Shown here: positions 1 to 8,868 of the stretch, piece after piece
Numbering within the stretch: the stretch's first letter is position 1
Layout: each line of letters starts with the position of its first letter
Origin: Calothrix sp. 336/3
GTDB taxonomy: Bacteria; Cyanobacteriota; Cyanobacteriia; Cyanobacteriales; Nostocaceae
DNA: 64,000 nt
Assembly: GCF_000734895.2 (NCBI RefSeq)
Contig: NZ_CP011382.1
Location: forward strand, 3,450,700-3,514,699
Reading direction: 5' to 3'
Translations under genes and position numbers: made by a program
Notes under the pieces: model-generated
The model's input: the letters and a program-made list of their open reading frames with translations, nothing else
What the model was told of the DNA's origin: nothing
The model's database searches: none

Positions 1-994
1 CAATTTGTTCTTGTACCCCTGCTTGAGCTAAAAAACGACTTTCCTTTGTGCGTCTACGCCATGCTTGGTCAGAAAATAAACCACGATTTGGGTCTTCTAA
101 AAATTTGTTTGTGCCGCTGACAATAAAGCCTAAATGTTCAGCTTTGCACTGCATCGTATCATTAAAGATACCCAGTAATCGATTGTAATTTTTCTCCCTA
201 GATACTGTAACTGGTATTTGATAAAGGTTTACGGCTTCATCTAACAGGACTAATAGTCCCTTATAACCAATTTCGGCAATGAACTTTGCCCAAAGTTTGA
301 TGTAATCATACCAACTATCATCATCAATGATCACACGAACTCCCAGGGCAGCTTTTGCTTCTGTTTTGGTGGTAAATTCGCCTCGTAACCAGCGTAACGC
401 TGCTGCTTTGAGTTCATCATCATCTAACCGATAACCCCGCCAATAGGCAATAATCACAGTACCAAAATCGAAACCATGAACTAAGTCTTCCACGTACTGG
501 ATAATCTCGCGAATTTTGGCTTCGACTTGGTTGTCAAATCCCTCTTCATTGGGGCGCATTCCTGTTGTTTGCACAACTTCCTGCTGAATTTTATTAATCC
601 AACCCTCTAAAATAGAGATTAATGCACCTCCATCGGGACGGGTTTTAGTTGCTAGACGACTCATCAATTCACGGTAGGTTGCTAAACCTTCGTTATTGCT
701 ACCGACAAGACGACGTTCTGAAGATAAATCCGCATCAGTAACGACAAAACCTTGCTCCATAGCTTGATTGCGGATTAATTGGAGGATGAAGCTTTTACCG
801 GAACCATAGTTACCGATAATGAAGCGAAACGCTGCTATCCCTTCGGCAATATCGTCAAGGTTTTTTAATAGACTGTTGAGTTCCTGTTCTCGACCCACTG
901 CAATATATTCTAAGCCCATCCTGGGTACTACTCCTGCCCCCAGGGAATTGATAATCGCAGTCGAGATTTTTTTGGAGATTTTCAATTTTGTCAT
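1..994 (-). CDS. P-loop ATPase, DUF2791/BrxD-like (partial, 3' end outside window)
   Basis: An open frame of about 331 codons runs from an ATG at 992-994 to the window edge without a stop, so the C-terminus is missing. Upstream of the ATG lies a strong ribosome binding site (GAGGTGAGGTGAT). The protein begins MTKLKISKKI; a Walker A motif (GNYGSGKSF) lies near residue 60 and a Walker B-like motif (GLLVLLDEAVNLY) near residue 245. The region between them, including GTVIIAYWRGYRLDD, resembles the DUF2791 ATPases, which include BrxD of BREX phage-resistance systems. The family assignment is from memory of motifs, not from a search. The gene follows a TerB-C-like membrane protein on the same strand with a 216-bp gap. 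The role is inferred to be an ATP-driven component of a conflict or stress system; a general AAA ATPase is the alternative. Confidence 0.72.
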   Translation of the reverse strand, partial: MTKLKISKKISTAIINSLGAGVVPRMGLEYIAVGREQELNSLLKNLDDIAEGIAAFRFIIGNYGSGKSFILQLIRNQAMEQGFVVTDADLSSERRLVGSNNEGLATYRELMSRLATKTRPDGGALISILEGWINKIQQEVVQTTGMRPNEEGFDNQVEAKIREIIQYVEDLVHGFDFGTVIIAYWRGYRLDDDELKAAALRWLRGEFTTKTEAKAALGVRVIIDDDSWYDYIKLWAKFIAEIGYKGLLVLLDEAVNLYQIPVTVSREKNYNRLLGIFNDTMQCKAEHLGFIVSGTNKFLEDPNRGLFSDQAWRRRTKESRFLAQAGVQEQI

Positions 995-1210
995 GTAGAT
1001 CACCTCACCTCAGAATATTTTAACTTGAGGGTGGGTGTGGTATATGGATTTGGGGGAGTCGGAGTAGAAAGTTTTTGCAAGGGGGTTGAGTTTGACTATG
1101 AGTGGAAATAAACAAGGCTATTCAGAATTTCTGAACTAGACACCTGAAAATGGTTGATAGACAGAGGGGAATCTGGCATATCTGTGAACACAGTTTTTAT
1201 GATGATTGAT

Positions 1211-2551
1211 TTAGGGAGAATTGGCAATTGAGTTGGAAGATGTCTGTTGTGTGAGTTGCTCTCCATAGCTGGCGAGGATGTGCTGTATATTTACCTGATG
1301 CTCTGGGTAAATCTGCGGAATATCTGAACAGGGATTGATGATGAGTTCACCGATGGTATTGTTCGCTCTTTCGTTAATATGGTCTATAAGAAGATTGGGC
1401 ATAGTGATATGCTCTTCTGCGATGCGCTTCAAAGTGGGGTAGGGATTATCTTGTTGGTAGATAGCTTGAATAATTTCTAATTCATATTTTTCTAGCTGGG
1501 AGGAAAATATCTGCCATTCTTGAGGGATATTTTCTGTATATGTATATTGTTTGGGCTGTTTTGTCTCTAAATCAATGGCATCTAGTAAGTCGGTAAAGGG
1601 AAACAATTCCCCATCATCTTCGCCGTTGGCAATATCAAATTGATTTGATGCGTCGTGATTAACTGTATCGATTTGTTGTAGAAGTTCCCAAACTTGATTT
1701 TGTAGTTGATCGCGCTCTGTTTGTAAGAGGGTAATTTGTCCTTGCAGTAGCCCTAGCTGTTGCTTTTGTTCGATAATTTGTGCTTCCAGGGAGACTAAAT
1801 TTGCTTCAGCACTATCTTTTGCGGATGTCTTATCGATGAGAACTTGATTACGCTTTTTCTCTTCTGTTTCTAATCCTTGAATTTGTAATCTTAATTCATA
1901 TAATTTTTCTTCTAATTGGGGCTTTAACCTTTCGAGTAAAGTAATATTACTTTCTAAGCCCTGTTTTTGTTGTTGTAATTCTGATATTTGATTTTGTAAT
2001 TGAGTAACTTCTGCTTTGGAGACATTAAAGGTTAGCTCTAGGCGGCGTTTCTCGGCATTAATGGCTGTATAGGAGTTATTAATTTCTGTTTTTGTTTCTT
2101 CGAGAGTTTTAATCTCATTTTGTAGATGAAATAATTTTGATTCTATTTGTTTTCTTTCAATAATACAGGTGCTTAGTTCTCGATTTAGACTATCTCTTTG
2201 ATGGCGACGTTCGGTAATTTGGGTTTGTAAATTACTTGATTCTTGATAGAGTAAATTATGGTGAGTTTCTAGCTGTTGTATTTCCGATAGCATGCGTAAT
2301 TTTAAACCCTCTAATTCCCGGACACGCCGACTTAGGGATTCAAAAACTAAGATTTCGTGGTTGCGTCGTCTTCTATCAACTAAGATAACAGCGAAATAAG
2401 TTGCGGGGACTGTAATCAGTGCGGTGAGGATAGACTTAGTTAAATCCCAGGTGAAGATGAAACTAATACCAAAACTGATACTAAAGGCAACTATGCCAAG
2501 AATAAATCGATTGCTGACCATTACTGATTGCATATTATTTTGTTTGAGCAT
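1211..2551 (-). CDS. Membrane coiled-coil protein with TerB-C-like C-terminal domain
   Basis: This 446-residue protein has three visible parts. Two hydrophobic segments (about residues 16-35 and 40-57) are followed by an RRRR positive patch. A long Gln/Glu/Leu-rich coiled coil then spans about 75-290. The C-terminal domain (about 310-435) contains EWQIFSSQLEKYELEIIQAI, LKRIAEEHITMPNLLIDHIN and a NTIGELIINP core. That end resembles the tellurite-resistance TerB C-terminal domain (TerB-C, PF15615), which occurs in many predicted defence and stress cassettes. The gene lies upstream of the truncated DUF2791-like ATPase and downstream of a DUF815 ATPase, all on the minus strand. An N-terminal membrane anchor with a cytoplasmic coiled coil carrying TerB-C is inferred. 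Calling it TerB-C is moderately certain; the biological role is unknown. Confidence 0.7.
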   Translation of the reverse strand: MLKQNNMQSVMVSNRFILGIVAFSISFGISFIFTWDLTKSILTALITVPATYFAVILVDRRRRNHEILVFESLSRRVRELEGLKLRMLSEIQQLETHHNLLYQESSNLQTQITERRHQRDSLNRELSTCIIERKQIESKLFHLQNEIKTLEETKTEINNSYTAINAEKRRLELTFNVSKAEVTQLQNQISELQQQKQGLESNITLLERLKPQLEEKLYELRLQIQGLETEEKKRNQVLIDKTSAKDSAEANLVSLEAQIIEQKQQLGLLQGQITLLQTERDQLQNQVWELLQQIDTVNHDASNQFDIANGEDDGELFPFTDLLDAIDLETKQPKQYTYTENIPQEWQIFSSQLEKYELEIIQAIYQQDNPYPTLKRIAEEHITMPNLLIDHINERANNTIGELIINPCSDIPQIYPEHQVNIQHILASYGEQLTQQTSSNSIANSP

Positions 2552-2744
2552 AGTTTGAGACGTATTTATTCCTTAAGGAATAGAAAATATCAAGATAGGA
2601 AATCCCAATTAATTTTTAAACAGTTCCGTGGTTTTAAGTTCCTCGGTTATGTAACTAGCAAGTTTTGTATTGGAGTTCAAATCCTGAATACAAAGCTTAA
2701 TGACGTTGGCGTAGCCTGTTGGAGGCACTATTACGAATTACAAA

Positions 2745-4073
2745 TTATTTTATTGTAGCTTTTGTATCACTGGTAAATGTCAAGTCTGCCTGGAAAAAAT
2801 CGATGAATTGCCTTGCTGTTCTCCCAGAGCGTCCATTATGGCGTGTTGCCCATTGTAAAGCTTGGTATTCCAAGTCTTCTCGACTTAAGGGTATTTGGGC
2901 GATCGCGGCTAAATGATGGATAATTTCTAAGTACTTGGGTTGATCTGCTGGCTCAAAGGTGAGAGTTAAACCAAAGCGATCGCTAAAGGATAGTTTTTCT
3001 TGCATGGTATCCCAAGGGTGAACTTCTTCCCTGTCTTTTGGTGCGGGGCGATCGCTAAAAAATTCCCGAATCAAATGCCGACGATTGGATGTAGCATATA
3101 CCACAACGTTTTGGGGACGAGCGGTAATATTCCCTTCTAGCACTACCTTTAAGGCTTTAAAGGCATCGTCATCTTCCTCAAAGGACAAATCATCAACAAA
3201 AATAATAAATTTTTGCGGCGTATCGCGCAACCTTTCGACAATTGCTGGTAAATTTCTTAACTCCGATTTAGTAACTTCTACTAAGCGGAGATTCCTGTCA
3301 CCATACTTATTTAACAAAGCTTTAACTAGAGAAGATTTACCTGTACCCCGGCTACCATAAAGTAATACGTGCAATGCCGGCTGCCCAGATAGAAGAAATT
3401 CCGTATTTTTTAATAAAGTGGCTTTTTGTGTCTCATAACCGACTAACTGCTCTAGCTCTACTGTGTCTGGATGGGGTACACCGATAAACTCTCCATTTTG
3501 CCAGCGTATCGCTGTATACTCAGCAAATAAGCCACTACCATACTGCTGATAGAAAACGGCTAAATCCTCGATGACTTCTGTCCAATCTTCTGTCTGTTGG
3601 AATTTTTCCACCATCGCCAGTTCATGGGGTCTATTTACCCCGTCTTGCTCTACATACCAGACTACAGGAGAAGTTGCCAGGTGAGCAACTGTTTGCACCC
3701 AGATACTCAAAGTCGCACTGCTACATTCATAGAGATGCTGTAAAGCTTGTAAATCATGCTTGAGAGCGCTAATTAAAGCGACGGGGAGGTTGGCAAATTT
3801 ACATTTCTGACAATGACGGGAGAAGGGATTTTCAGTTCTCAGAATCTGGGTGATGAGGTATTCTTCCCAATTTTGATTTCTGAGTGCCAGAGACTGAAAA
3901 AATGTACCGTACGCTTCTAGGCAATTTCTACCGTCGGCTTCTGTGTAACGTATAGATTGTAACAGGTCAAGGAACGCATTGCCGACTTCTCCCTGAAGTA
4001 CGGATTGGTACAGTAATAGGGATGCTGCTTGACGCTGAAGAAACTGTACTTTGGGTGCTGCCAGATTATCCAT
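2745..4073 (-). CDS. DUF815-family AAA+ ATPase
   Basis: This 442-residue protein starts at the ATG at 4071-4073 (MDNLAAPK). The first about 200 residues are helical and contain a CQKC motif near residue 90. A P-loop (LLYGSRGTGKSSLVKAL) lies near residue 240 and is followed by a Walker B motif (KFIIFVDDLSFEEDDDAFK). The C-terminal part includes ATSNRRHLIREFF and SFSDRFGLTLTFEP, which fit sensor and arginine-finger positions of AAA+ proteins. The architecture and length match DUF815 proteins, conserved ATPases of unknown function that are common in cyanobacteria. The next gene on the same strand is the TerB-C-like protein, 193 bp downstream, so co-transcription is possible but not shown. The function is unknown. 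Confidence 0.82.
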   Translation of the reverse strand: MDNLAAPKVQFLQRQAASLLLYQSVLQGEVGNAFLDLLQSIRYTEADGRNCLEAYGTFFQSLALRNQNWEEYLITQILRTENPFSRHCQKCKFANLPVALISALKHDLQALQHLYECSSATLSIWVQTVAHLATSPVVWYVEQDGVNRPHELAMVEKFQQTEDWTEVIEDLAVFYQQYGSGLFAEYTAIRWQNGEFIGVPHPDTVELEQLVGYETQKATLLKNTEFLLSGQPALHVLLYGSRGTGKSSLVKALLNKYGDRNLRLVEVTKSELRNLPAIVERLRDTPQKFIIFVDDLSFEEDDDAFKALKVVLEGNITARPQNVVVYATSNRRHLIREFFSDRPAPKDREEVHPWDTMQEKLSFSDRFGLTLTFEPADQPKYLEIIHHLAAIAQIPLSREDLEYQALQWATRHNGRSGRTARQFIDFFQADLTFTSDTKATIK

Positions 4074-4554
4074 GCATCTACTGAATTATGTAGCTAGGGT
4101 ACTTGTGTTTGTGCGAAATTTCATTATCTGAGAAATTTAAGGATACATCATATCATGTGCCTATTAAATAGAATCTCAAGGGCAGAATATTGATTATTTT
4201 AAATTTCGTTAAAATTGTGGAGATAGAAATAAGTTATTGATACTATTTGTTACCCAGCTTTTAATTTTTATTATCCGTATCTAATTATCTATAAGTGAAG
4301 TGATTTGAGAGACAGATAATTGAGGATTCTTTATCTGATATATGACGGATAGTAGTAATAGTTATGTAAATATAAAAACCTCACCCCCAACCCCTCTCAT
4401 TAGTAAGAATAGGGAAAATAAAGCATCGCTTTATGGGGATGAGGTGAAAAATTCTGTTCTGATTCACTAATTATGGGTAATATTTTGGGTGATATCAGAG
4501 GGTTCTATATCAAATTTCTAGTCAGTTGGAATTTTATCAGGGAATAAGCAAGAA
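4074..4554. other. Intergenic region with a degenerate dispersed repeat
   Basis: No supportable gene is present. The stretch is AT-rich. At about 4379-4453 it holds a degenerate copy of a cyanobacterial dispersed element: it opens with CCTCACCCCCAACCCCTCTC, has an inner ATAAAGCATCGCTTTAT palindrome and closes with ATGGGGATGAGGT. The 5' side presumably carries the promoter of the DUF815 gene, but I see no convincing hexamers. Confidence 0.5.
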
Positions 4555-5106
4555 TTAATTCAACTTGTTGACAACATATCTAAATTTGCCATCCATTCCA
4601 GCAATGGTGACTACTGCTTGAGTTTTCTTCCCTTTTGCTGTTGTCACCTGACAGTTGAAAGTTTCTCCCACCTGACGAAATACGCGAATTTTATCACCGC
4701 ATTCAGCATTAGCTTGAATTCCGGTTTTTTCTTTAATCGAACTCTGAATAAATCTTTCTAAATCAGGTACTACTAATAATCCTCTAGAAGCGTATTTCAT
4801 GCCACCATTCGCATTAGTCAAGGTGACTTGCACACCAAAATTTCCTGGTGTTGTGAGAACGTTACAATTAACGATTTTTCCCGCTTCTGGTTTGGGTAAA
4901 TTTTGACAGTTAACGGATTTTACTGGTACACCTAGTTGTTGTTGGAGCTTGGTTTTCAGTACACCTTCTATCGCTTTGCTGTAGCGGGATTTTTGCTGTG
5001 CTACGGAAGTATCACTAAAACCTGCGATCGCCACTCCTGTGAGACATATACTCAGTAGGGAAACTGTAGCAATTTTTTCTATTTTTACTAAATTTGTGAT
5101 TTTCAT
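4555..5106 (-). CDS. Secreted protein with two DUF4333-like modules
   Basis: This 183-residue protein has an N-terminal signal sequence: a KITNLVKIEKI basic start, a hydrophobic core and a likely cut after SVAQQ near residue 38. The mature part has two repeats of about 65 residues. Each has a helix followed by a V-x-C-...-C pattern with paired cysteines: CQNLPKPEAGKIVNC in the first and CGDKIRVFRQVGETFNC in the second. This arrangement matches the DUF4333 module of bacterial exported proteins and lipoproteins. The cysteines probably form one disulfide per module outside the cytoplasm. Both flanks are long noncoding stretches, so it appears to be monocistronic. The function is not known. Confidence 0.7.
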   Translation of the reverse strand: MKITNLVKIEKIATVSLLSICLTGVAIAGFSDTSVAQQKSRYSKAIEGVLKTKLQQQLGVPVKSVNCQNLPKPEAGKIVNCNVLTTPGNFGVQVTLTNANGGMKYASRGLLVVPDLERFIQSSIKEKTGIQANAECGDKIRVFRQVGETFNCQVTTAKGKKTQAVVTIAGMDGKFRYVVNKLN

Positions 5107-5836
5107 TGGTAATATTTGTGTTAGGTGTTTTTTCTGGGGAAAGTGGAAAATTTATTTAATGGCACATAAAAAGATGAAAACTCTTTTTTGACAATCAACT
5201 TGGTATACCAAACTATTGGCAACTTAATTTAGTCTGAATTTCCACTTGTAACTTTTTTATCTTGCACTCTAGAATACATAGACTGCTTCAGAGTATATAC
5301 TGATTCATTTTGTATTATTTTTACATAAAATTGTACCTTGAAAACTATTAGAAACTTGATTTTTGTCAGTATATTTAGTTTAAGTAGATACTTAAAAAGG
5401 ATAAATAATTTTCATGACTAGGGAAATCAAGAAAATCAGAATATTTATTCAAACTTAAGTTATCAGGGGTGATTGCTGTGTAATTTTATATATAAAATTT
5501 GCTCTCGGAGAAATTTTCAATCACATAAATTATGGTTGATGTCTGATTTCTCTAATGGGAGAGCATTGCTAAATTTAATATTTAATTATAGTAACTGAAA
5601 CAGGAATCTTGATTCTCAAAATATGATGGTTCTCTTGAGAAATAAATTAGGAGAAATTAGTTTCCTTGATTCAATATTTAATTGATAAACAACCTCCGAA
5701 TAAATATTTACTAATTCCTACTTTGTGAGGTTTTTGCCCTTAATAGGTCTGAGAAATATTTATCAATTATGATATGGAGTAACTCTATCAATGAGAATAT
5801 GTAAATATTTAATATATGTTCAGATATCGAGTGAAG
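5107..5836. other. Long AT-rich intergenic region
   Basis: About 730 bases of very AT-rich sequence separate two minus-strand genes. I find no open frame of credible composition, no tRNA and no clear tandem array. It presumably contains the promoter of the DUF4333-like gene, which reads leftward from 5106. A small RNA cannot be excluded from sequence alone. Confidence 0.4.
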
Positions 5837-6076
5837 TTAATCTTGATTATAGGTGTTTTTCTTGATATCCATCATCCAGATTCTCTCAAGCATTGCTATT
5901 TGCTTACGAAGAGTAACAACACGGTACTTTTTGTAGGTGGCAATCCCTAAGAGCAGCAAAATCGGTAGGGATAATATGGAGTAACCAATCACACTATAAA
6001 GTGATAAGTCGGTATTGTGACTGCGAGCGTTAACTTCGACAATTTGAGAGGTTTGTTTGTGTGTGTTTGATTGCAT
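5837..6076 (-). CDS. Small single-pass membrane protein
   Basis: This 79-residue frame starts with an ATG at 6074-6076. It has a polar N-terminus of about 28 residues, one hydrophobic helix (SVIGYSILSLPILLLLGIA, about 28-47) followed by KKYR, and a charged helical tail (TLRKQIAMLERIWMMDIKK). The composition is coherent for a real small membrane protein with the basic end inside. I do not recognise a family. It sits between a long noncoding region and a divergently transcribed aldo/keto reductase. Confidence 0.5.
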   Translation of the reverse strand: MQSNTHKQTSQIVEVNARSHNTDLSLYSVIGYSILSLPILLLLGIATYKKYRVVTLRKQIAMLERIWMMDIKKNTYNQD

Positions 6077-6246
6077 AAGTGTCTCCGTAATCGTGATAAT
6101 TGCACAAGTAAATACTTCATTAAGAGAATCTAGTTCTCCGGAAAACCGATACAGATTTGTTCGGAAAACCGCTCAAAGTATTTCCTCTGTATGTCTTTTT
6201 TCGATACTTACGTAATAATTTGAGAGTACATGAACATAAGGAAGTA

Positions 6247-7428
6247 ATGCTGTACAGACGATTTGGACGCACAGAATTACAGATGCCAATTTTTTCCTGC
6301 GGGGGTATGAGGTATCAATACAAATGGCAAGATGTACCCCAAGAGCAAGTACCTCGTGAAAATCAGGAAAATTTGGAGGCGACGATCCACCAGGCTGTAG
6401 AATTGGGAATTAATCACATTGAAACAGCTCGTGGTTATGGTAGTTCTGAGATGCAACTAGGACAAATTTTGCCCTACTTTCCGCGAGAAAAGCTGATTGT
6501 GCAAACAAAGGTATCTCCCCAGGAAAACTCTGAGAATTTTCTGAGGGAATTTGAAACCTCATTGAGGAATCTGCGTTTGGATTATGTGGATTTATTTTCA
6601 CTTCATGGTATTAACAACCTGGAATTACTGGAGTACAGTGTGCGTCCTGGTGGTTGCTTAGAAGTGGCAAAAAAATTACAAGCTCAGGGAAAAGTGAGAC
6701 ATATTGGCTTTTCTACCCACGGCTCTACTGATATTATTGTACAAACTCTCAACACTAATCAATTTGATTACGTAAATTTACACTGGTACTATATAAATCA
6801 AAACAATTGGGAGGCGATCGCCACTGCAAATCGTCTGGATATGGGGGTATTTATTATTAGTCCCTCTGATAAGGGTGGTAGGTTGTATACTCCGCCACAA
6901 AAGTTAGTAAAACTTTGCTCACCTTTATCACCAATGGTGTTTAATGATTTATTTTGTTTAAGTCATTCCCAGGTACATACCTTAAGTATCGGAGCTAGCA
7001 AACCGGGGGATTTTGATGAGCATTTACAAACTTTAGCTTTACTAGATCGGGCTGGGGAAATTTTACCGCCGATTTTGGCAAATTTGGAAGGGGAGGCGAT
7101 CGCTACTTTTGGGGAAGACTGGGTGAAAACTTGGCAAGTCAATTTACCCACATACCAAGAGACTCCTGGAAATATCAACATTCCGGTAATTTTATGGTTA
7201 CGAAATCTGGCGATCGCCTACGATATGGTGGATTATGCCAAAATGCGTTACAACCTGCTCGGTAATGCCAATCATTGGTTTCCGGGTAACAAAGCTGATA
7301 AATTGGAAGAAATAGACTTAAATCACTGTTTAAATCGCAGTCCCCACCGAGACAAAATTCCTCATTTACTTGCTGAAGCACATCAAATGTTAGCAGGAGG
7401 AGAGGTAAAGCGTTTATCGCAAACTTAA
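6247..7428 (+). CDS. Aldo/keto reductase family oxidoreductase
   Basis: I choose the ATG at 6247 (MLYRRFGRTELQMPIF, 393 residues), because it has AAGGAAG just upstream and begins at the conserved FGRTEL strand. A longer frame from a TTG at 6157 adds 30 residues unlike the family. AKR motifs are visible: INHIETARGYGSSE (catalytic Tyr, with Glu where Asp is usual), a Lys in QTKVSPQ and the His of LFSLHG, all consistent with the (beta/alpha)8 NAD(P)H-dependent reductase fold. Related bacterial proteins have a C-terminal Cys-rich 4Fe-4S segment; here the matching region (HWFPGNKADKLEEIDLNHCLNRSPH) keeps only one Cys, so a cluster is unlikely. The substrate is unknown. The gene looks monocistronic. 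Confidence 0.85.
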   Translation: MLYRRFGRTELQMPIFSCGGMRYQYKWQDVPQEQVPRENQENLEATIHQAVELGINHIETARGYGSSEMQLGQILPYFPREKLIVQTKVSPQENSENFLREFETSLRNLRLDYVDLFSLHGINNLELLEYSVRPGGCLEVAKKLQAQGKVRHIGFSTHGSTDIIVQTLNTNQFDYVNLHWYYINQNNWEAIATANRLDMGVFIISPSDKGGRLYTPPQKLVKLCSPLSPMVFNDLFCLSHSQVHTLSIGASKPGDFDEHLQTLALLDRAGEILPPILANLEGEAIATFGEDWVKTWQVNLPTYQETPGNINIPVILWLRNLAIAYDMVDYAKMRYNLLGNANHWFPGNKADKLEEIDLNHCLNRSPHRDKIPHLLAEAHQMLAGGEVKRLSQT

Positions 7429-7595
7429 ACCTTATCTATTTTTGAGAACTTTGTAACTCCAGATATTGCTGCTTGATGTCGCAATCACAAAACTCCACTT
7501 TTGATGATGGGTAAGGTTGAGAAAAAATTATTATTTCTATCCTGTCACCCTCATTTTTTCCGTCATTTTTAACCTATAACTAGAGAAAATCTACC

Positions 7596-8351
7596 ATGAA
7601 TCTAAATCGCCGACATTTTTTATACCTATTGGGTGCTAGTGCGAGTATGTTTGCTCTGGATAGTTGTGCATCTGCGGGGAATCTTGCGGAGAATCCGTCG
7701 GAAGCAAATGCTACCACTGTTGCTCAGGCAAAAAAAGGTGTGATTGAATTACCACCTTTACCCTACGATTACAAAGCTTTGGAACCGCACATTGATGAAG
7801 CAACTATGCGCTTTCACCATGATAAACACCATGCTGCCTATGTGAAAAATTTGAATGCAGCTCTGGATAAATACCCGCGATTGAAAAGTCAAAAAGTCGA
7901 TGATTTATTACGAAATCTGAATAAAGTCCCTAAAGATATTCAGGCTGTGGTAAGGAATAATGGGGGTGGTCATTTGAATCATTCCATGTTTTGGCAAATC
8001 ATGAAACCGAATGGGGGAGGGGAACCTACGGGAGCGATCGCCACGGCAATTAAACAGGAATTTGGTAGTTTTGCAGACTTTAAAAAAGAGTTTAATGATG
8101 CTGGTGGGAAGCGTTTTGGTAGTGGTTGGGCTTGGTTAGTTCTCAGTAAAAGTGGCAAACTAGAGGTGATGAGTACTGCCAATCAAGATAGTCCCCTGAT
8201 GTCAGGAATGTATCCAATTATGGGGAATGATGTGTGGGAACACGCTTATTATCTCAAGTATCAAAATCGCCGCGCAGATTATCTAGAAGCTTGGTGGAAT
8301 GTGGTGAATTGGGATGAAATTAATCGCCGTTATTTGGCTGTGAGTAAGTAG
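7596..8351 (+). CDS. sodA: Exported Mn superoxide dismutase
   Basis: This 251-residue Fe/Mn-family superoxide dismutase converts superoxide to oxygen and hydrogen peroxide. Ligands are visible: His in [12 protein letters not shown], His in [10 protein letters not shown], and Asp and His in [18 protein letters not shown] before HLNH and the Gln in TANQDSPLM favour Mn over Fe. The N-terminus ([20 protein letters not shown]) has a twin-arginine-like NRRxFL motif, a hydrophobic core and then LDSC, a possible lipobox. About 45 residues precede the catalytic domain. The enzyme is therefore probably exported and membrane-anchored; membrane-bound MnSOD is established in Anabaena-type cyanobacteria. 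The lipobox has Asp at -2, which is not ideal, so a plain signal anchor is possible. Confidence 0.9.
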   Translation: MNLNRRHFLYLLGASASMFALDSCASAGNLAENPSEANATTVAQAKKGVIELPPLPYDYKALEPHIDEATMRFHHDKHHAAYVKNLNAALDKYPRLKSQKVDDLLRNLNKVPKDIQAVVRNNGGGHLNHSMFWQIMKPNGGGEPTGAIATAIKQEFGSFADFKKEFNDAGGKRFGSGWAWLVLSKSGKLEVMSTANQDSPLMSGMYPIMGNDVWEHAYYLKYQNRRADYLEAWWNVVNWDEINRRYLAVSK

Positions 8352-8868
8352 GAAAACAACGGATTATGGAGGGCGATCGCCAGTTATTACGGAAACTTTT
8401 TCCTGTGGCGATCGCTCTTCTGTATCTACGAATATCTAGATATTTGACTGGGTAAGACTTCCTTCAGCATCCTAGGTAAGTTTTTAGTGTAATTAAACCA
8501 TCAATAGTAACATTCTGTAATTATCTCACCTGACATCTTGCACCAATAAAAATTGATAGATTTAAATACTCAGTATAAAGCGACAAGTCTTTATTTAACG
8601 TTAAAAGAAAACAATAGTACTGTAACTTTATCGTCGAGTCTTTTGATTTTGTCCTATGTATACGTAAAATACGCAAGAGATGAGTCACCCATCACTGTAA
8701 AGTTTTTTATAAAATTAGCCTGATAATTTGAATACTCTCTTATTTTCCTGATAGTATCTACCCAAGTTTTTATACATTGTCAAACTTAATATTTAGTCAC
8801 TTCACAGCCAAGTGTGAGTCTTTGGTCATATTCAATTTTAATCTTTAATAAAACTTAAATAAAAAACC
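8352..8868. other. Intergenic region downstream of sodA
   Basis: No gene is seen. The left part holds a stem-loop built from two HIP1 sites (see 8373-8415). The rest is AT-rich and probably contains the promoter of the large exoprotein gene that starts at 8869. Confidence 0.4.
8373..8415 (+). terminator. Stem-loop made of paired HIP1 sites, possible terminator
   Basis: GCGATCGCCA at 8373-8382 and TGGCGATCGC at 8406-8415 form a perfect 10-bp stem around a 23-base loop, starting 22 bases after the sodA stop codon. Both arms contain HIP1. There is no proper T-run after it, so it could be a stability hairpin rather than a terminator. Confidence 0.35.

Noticed and set aside
2528..2758. Plus-strand open frame between the TerB-C-like and DUF815 genes
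   Set aside because: Overlaps the 5' end of a convincing minus-strand gene, with no ribosome binding site and no protein-like composition.
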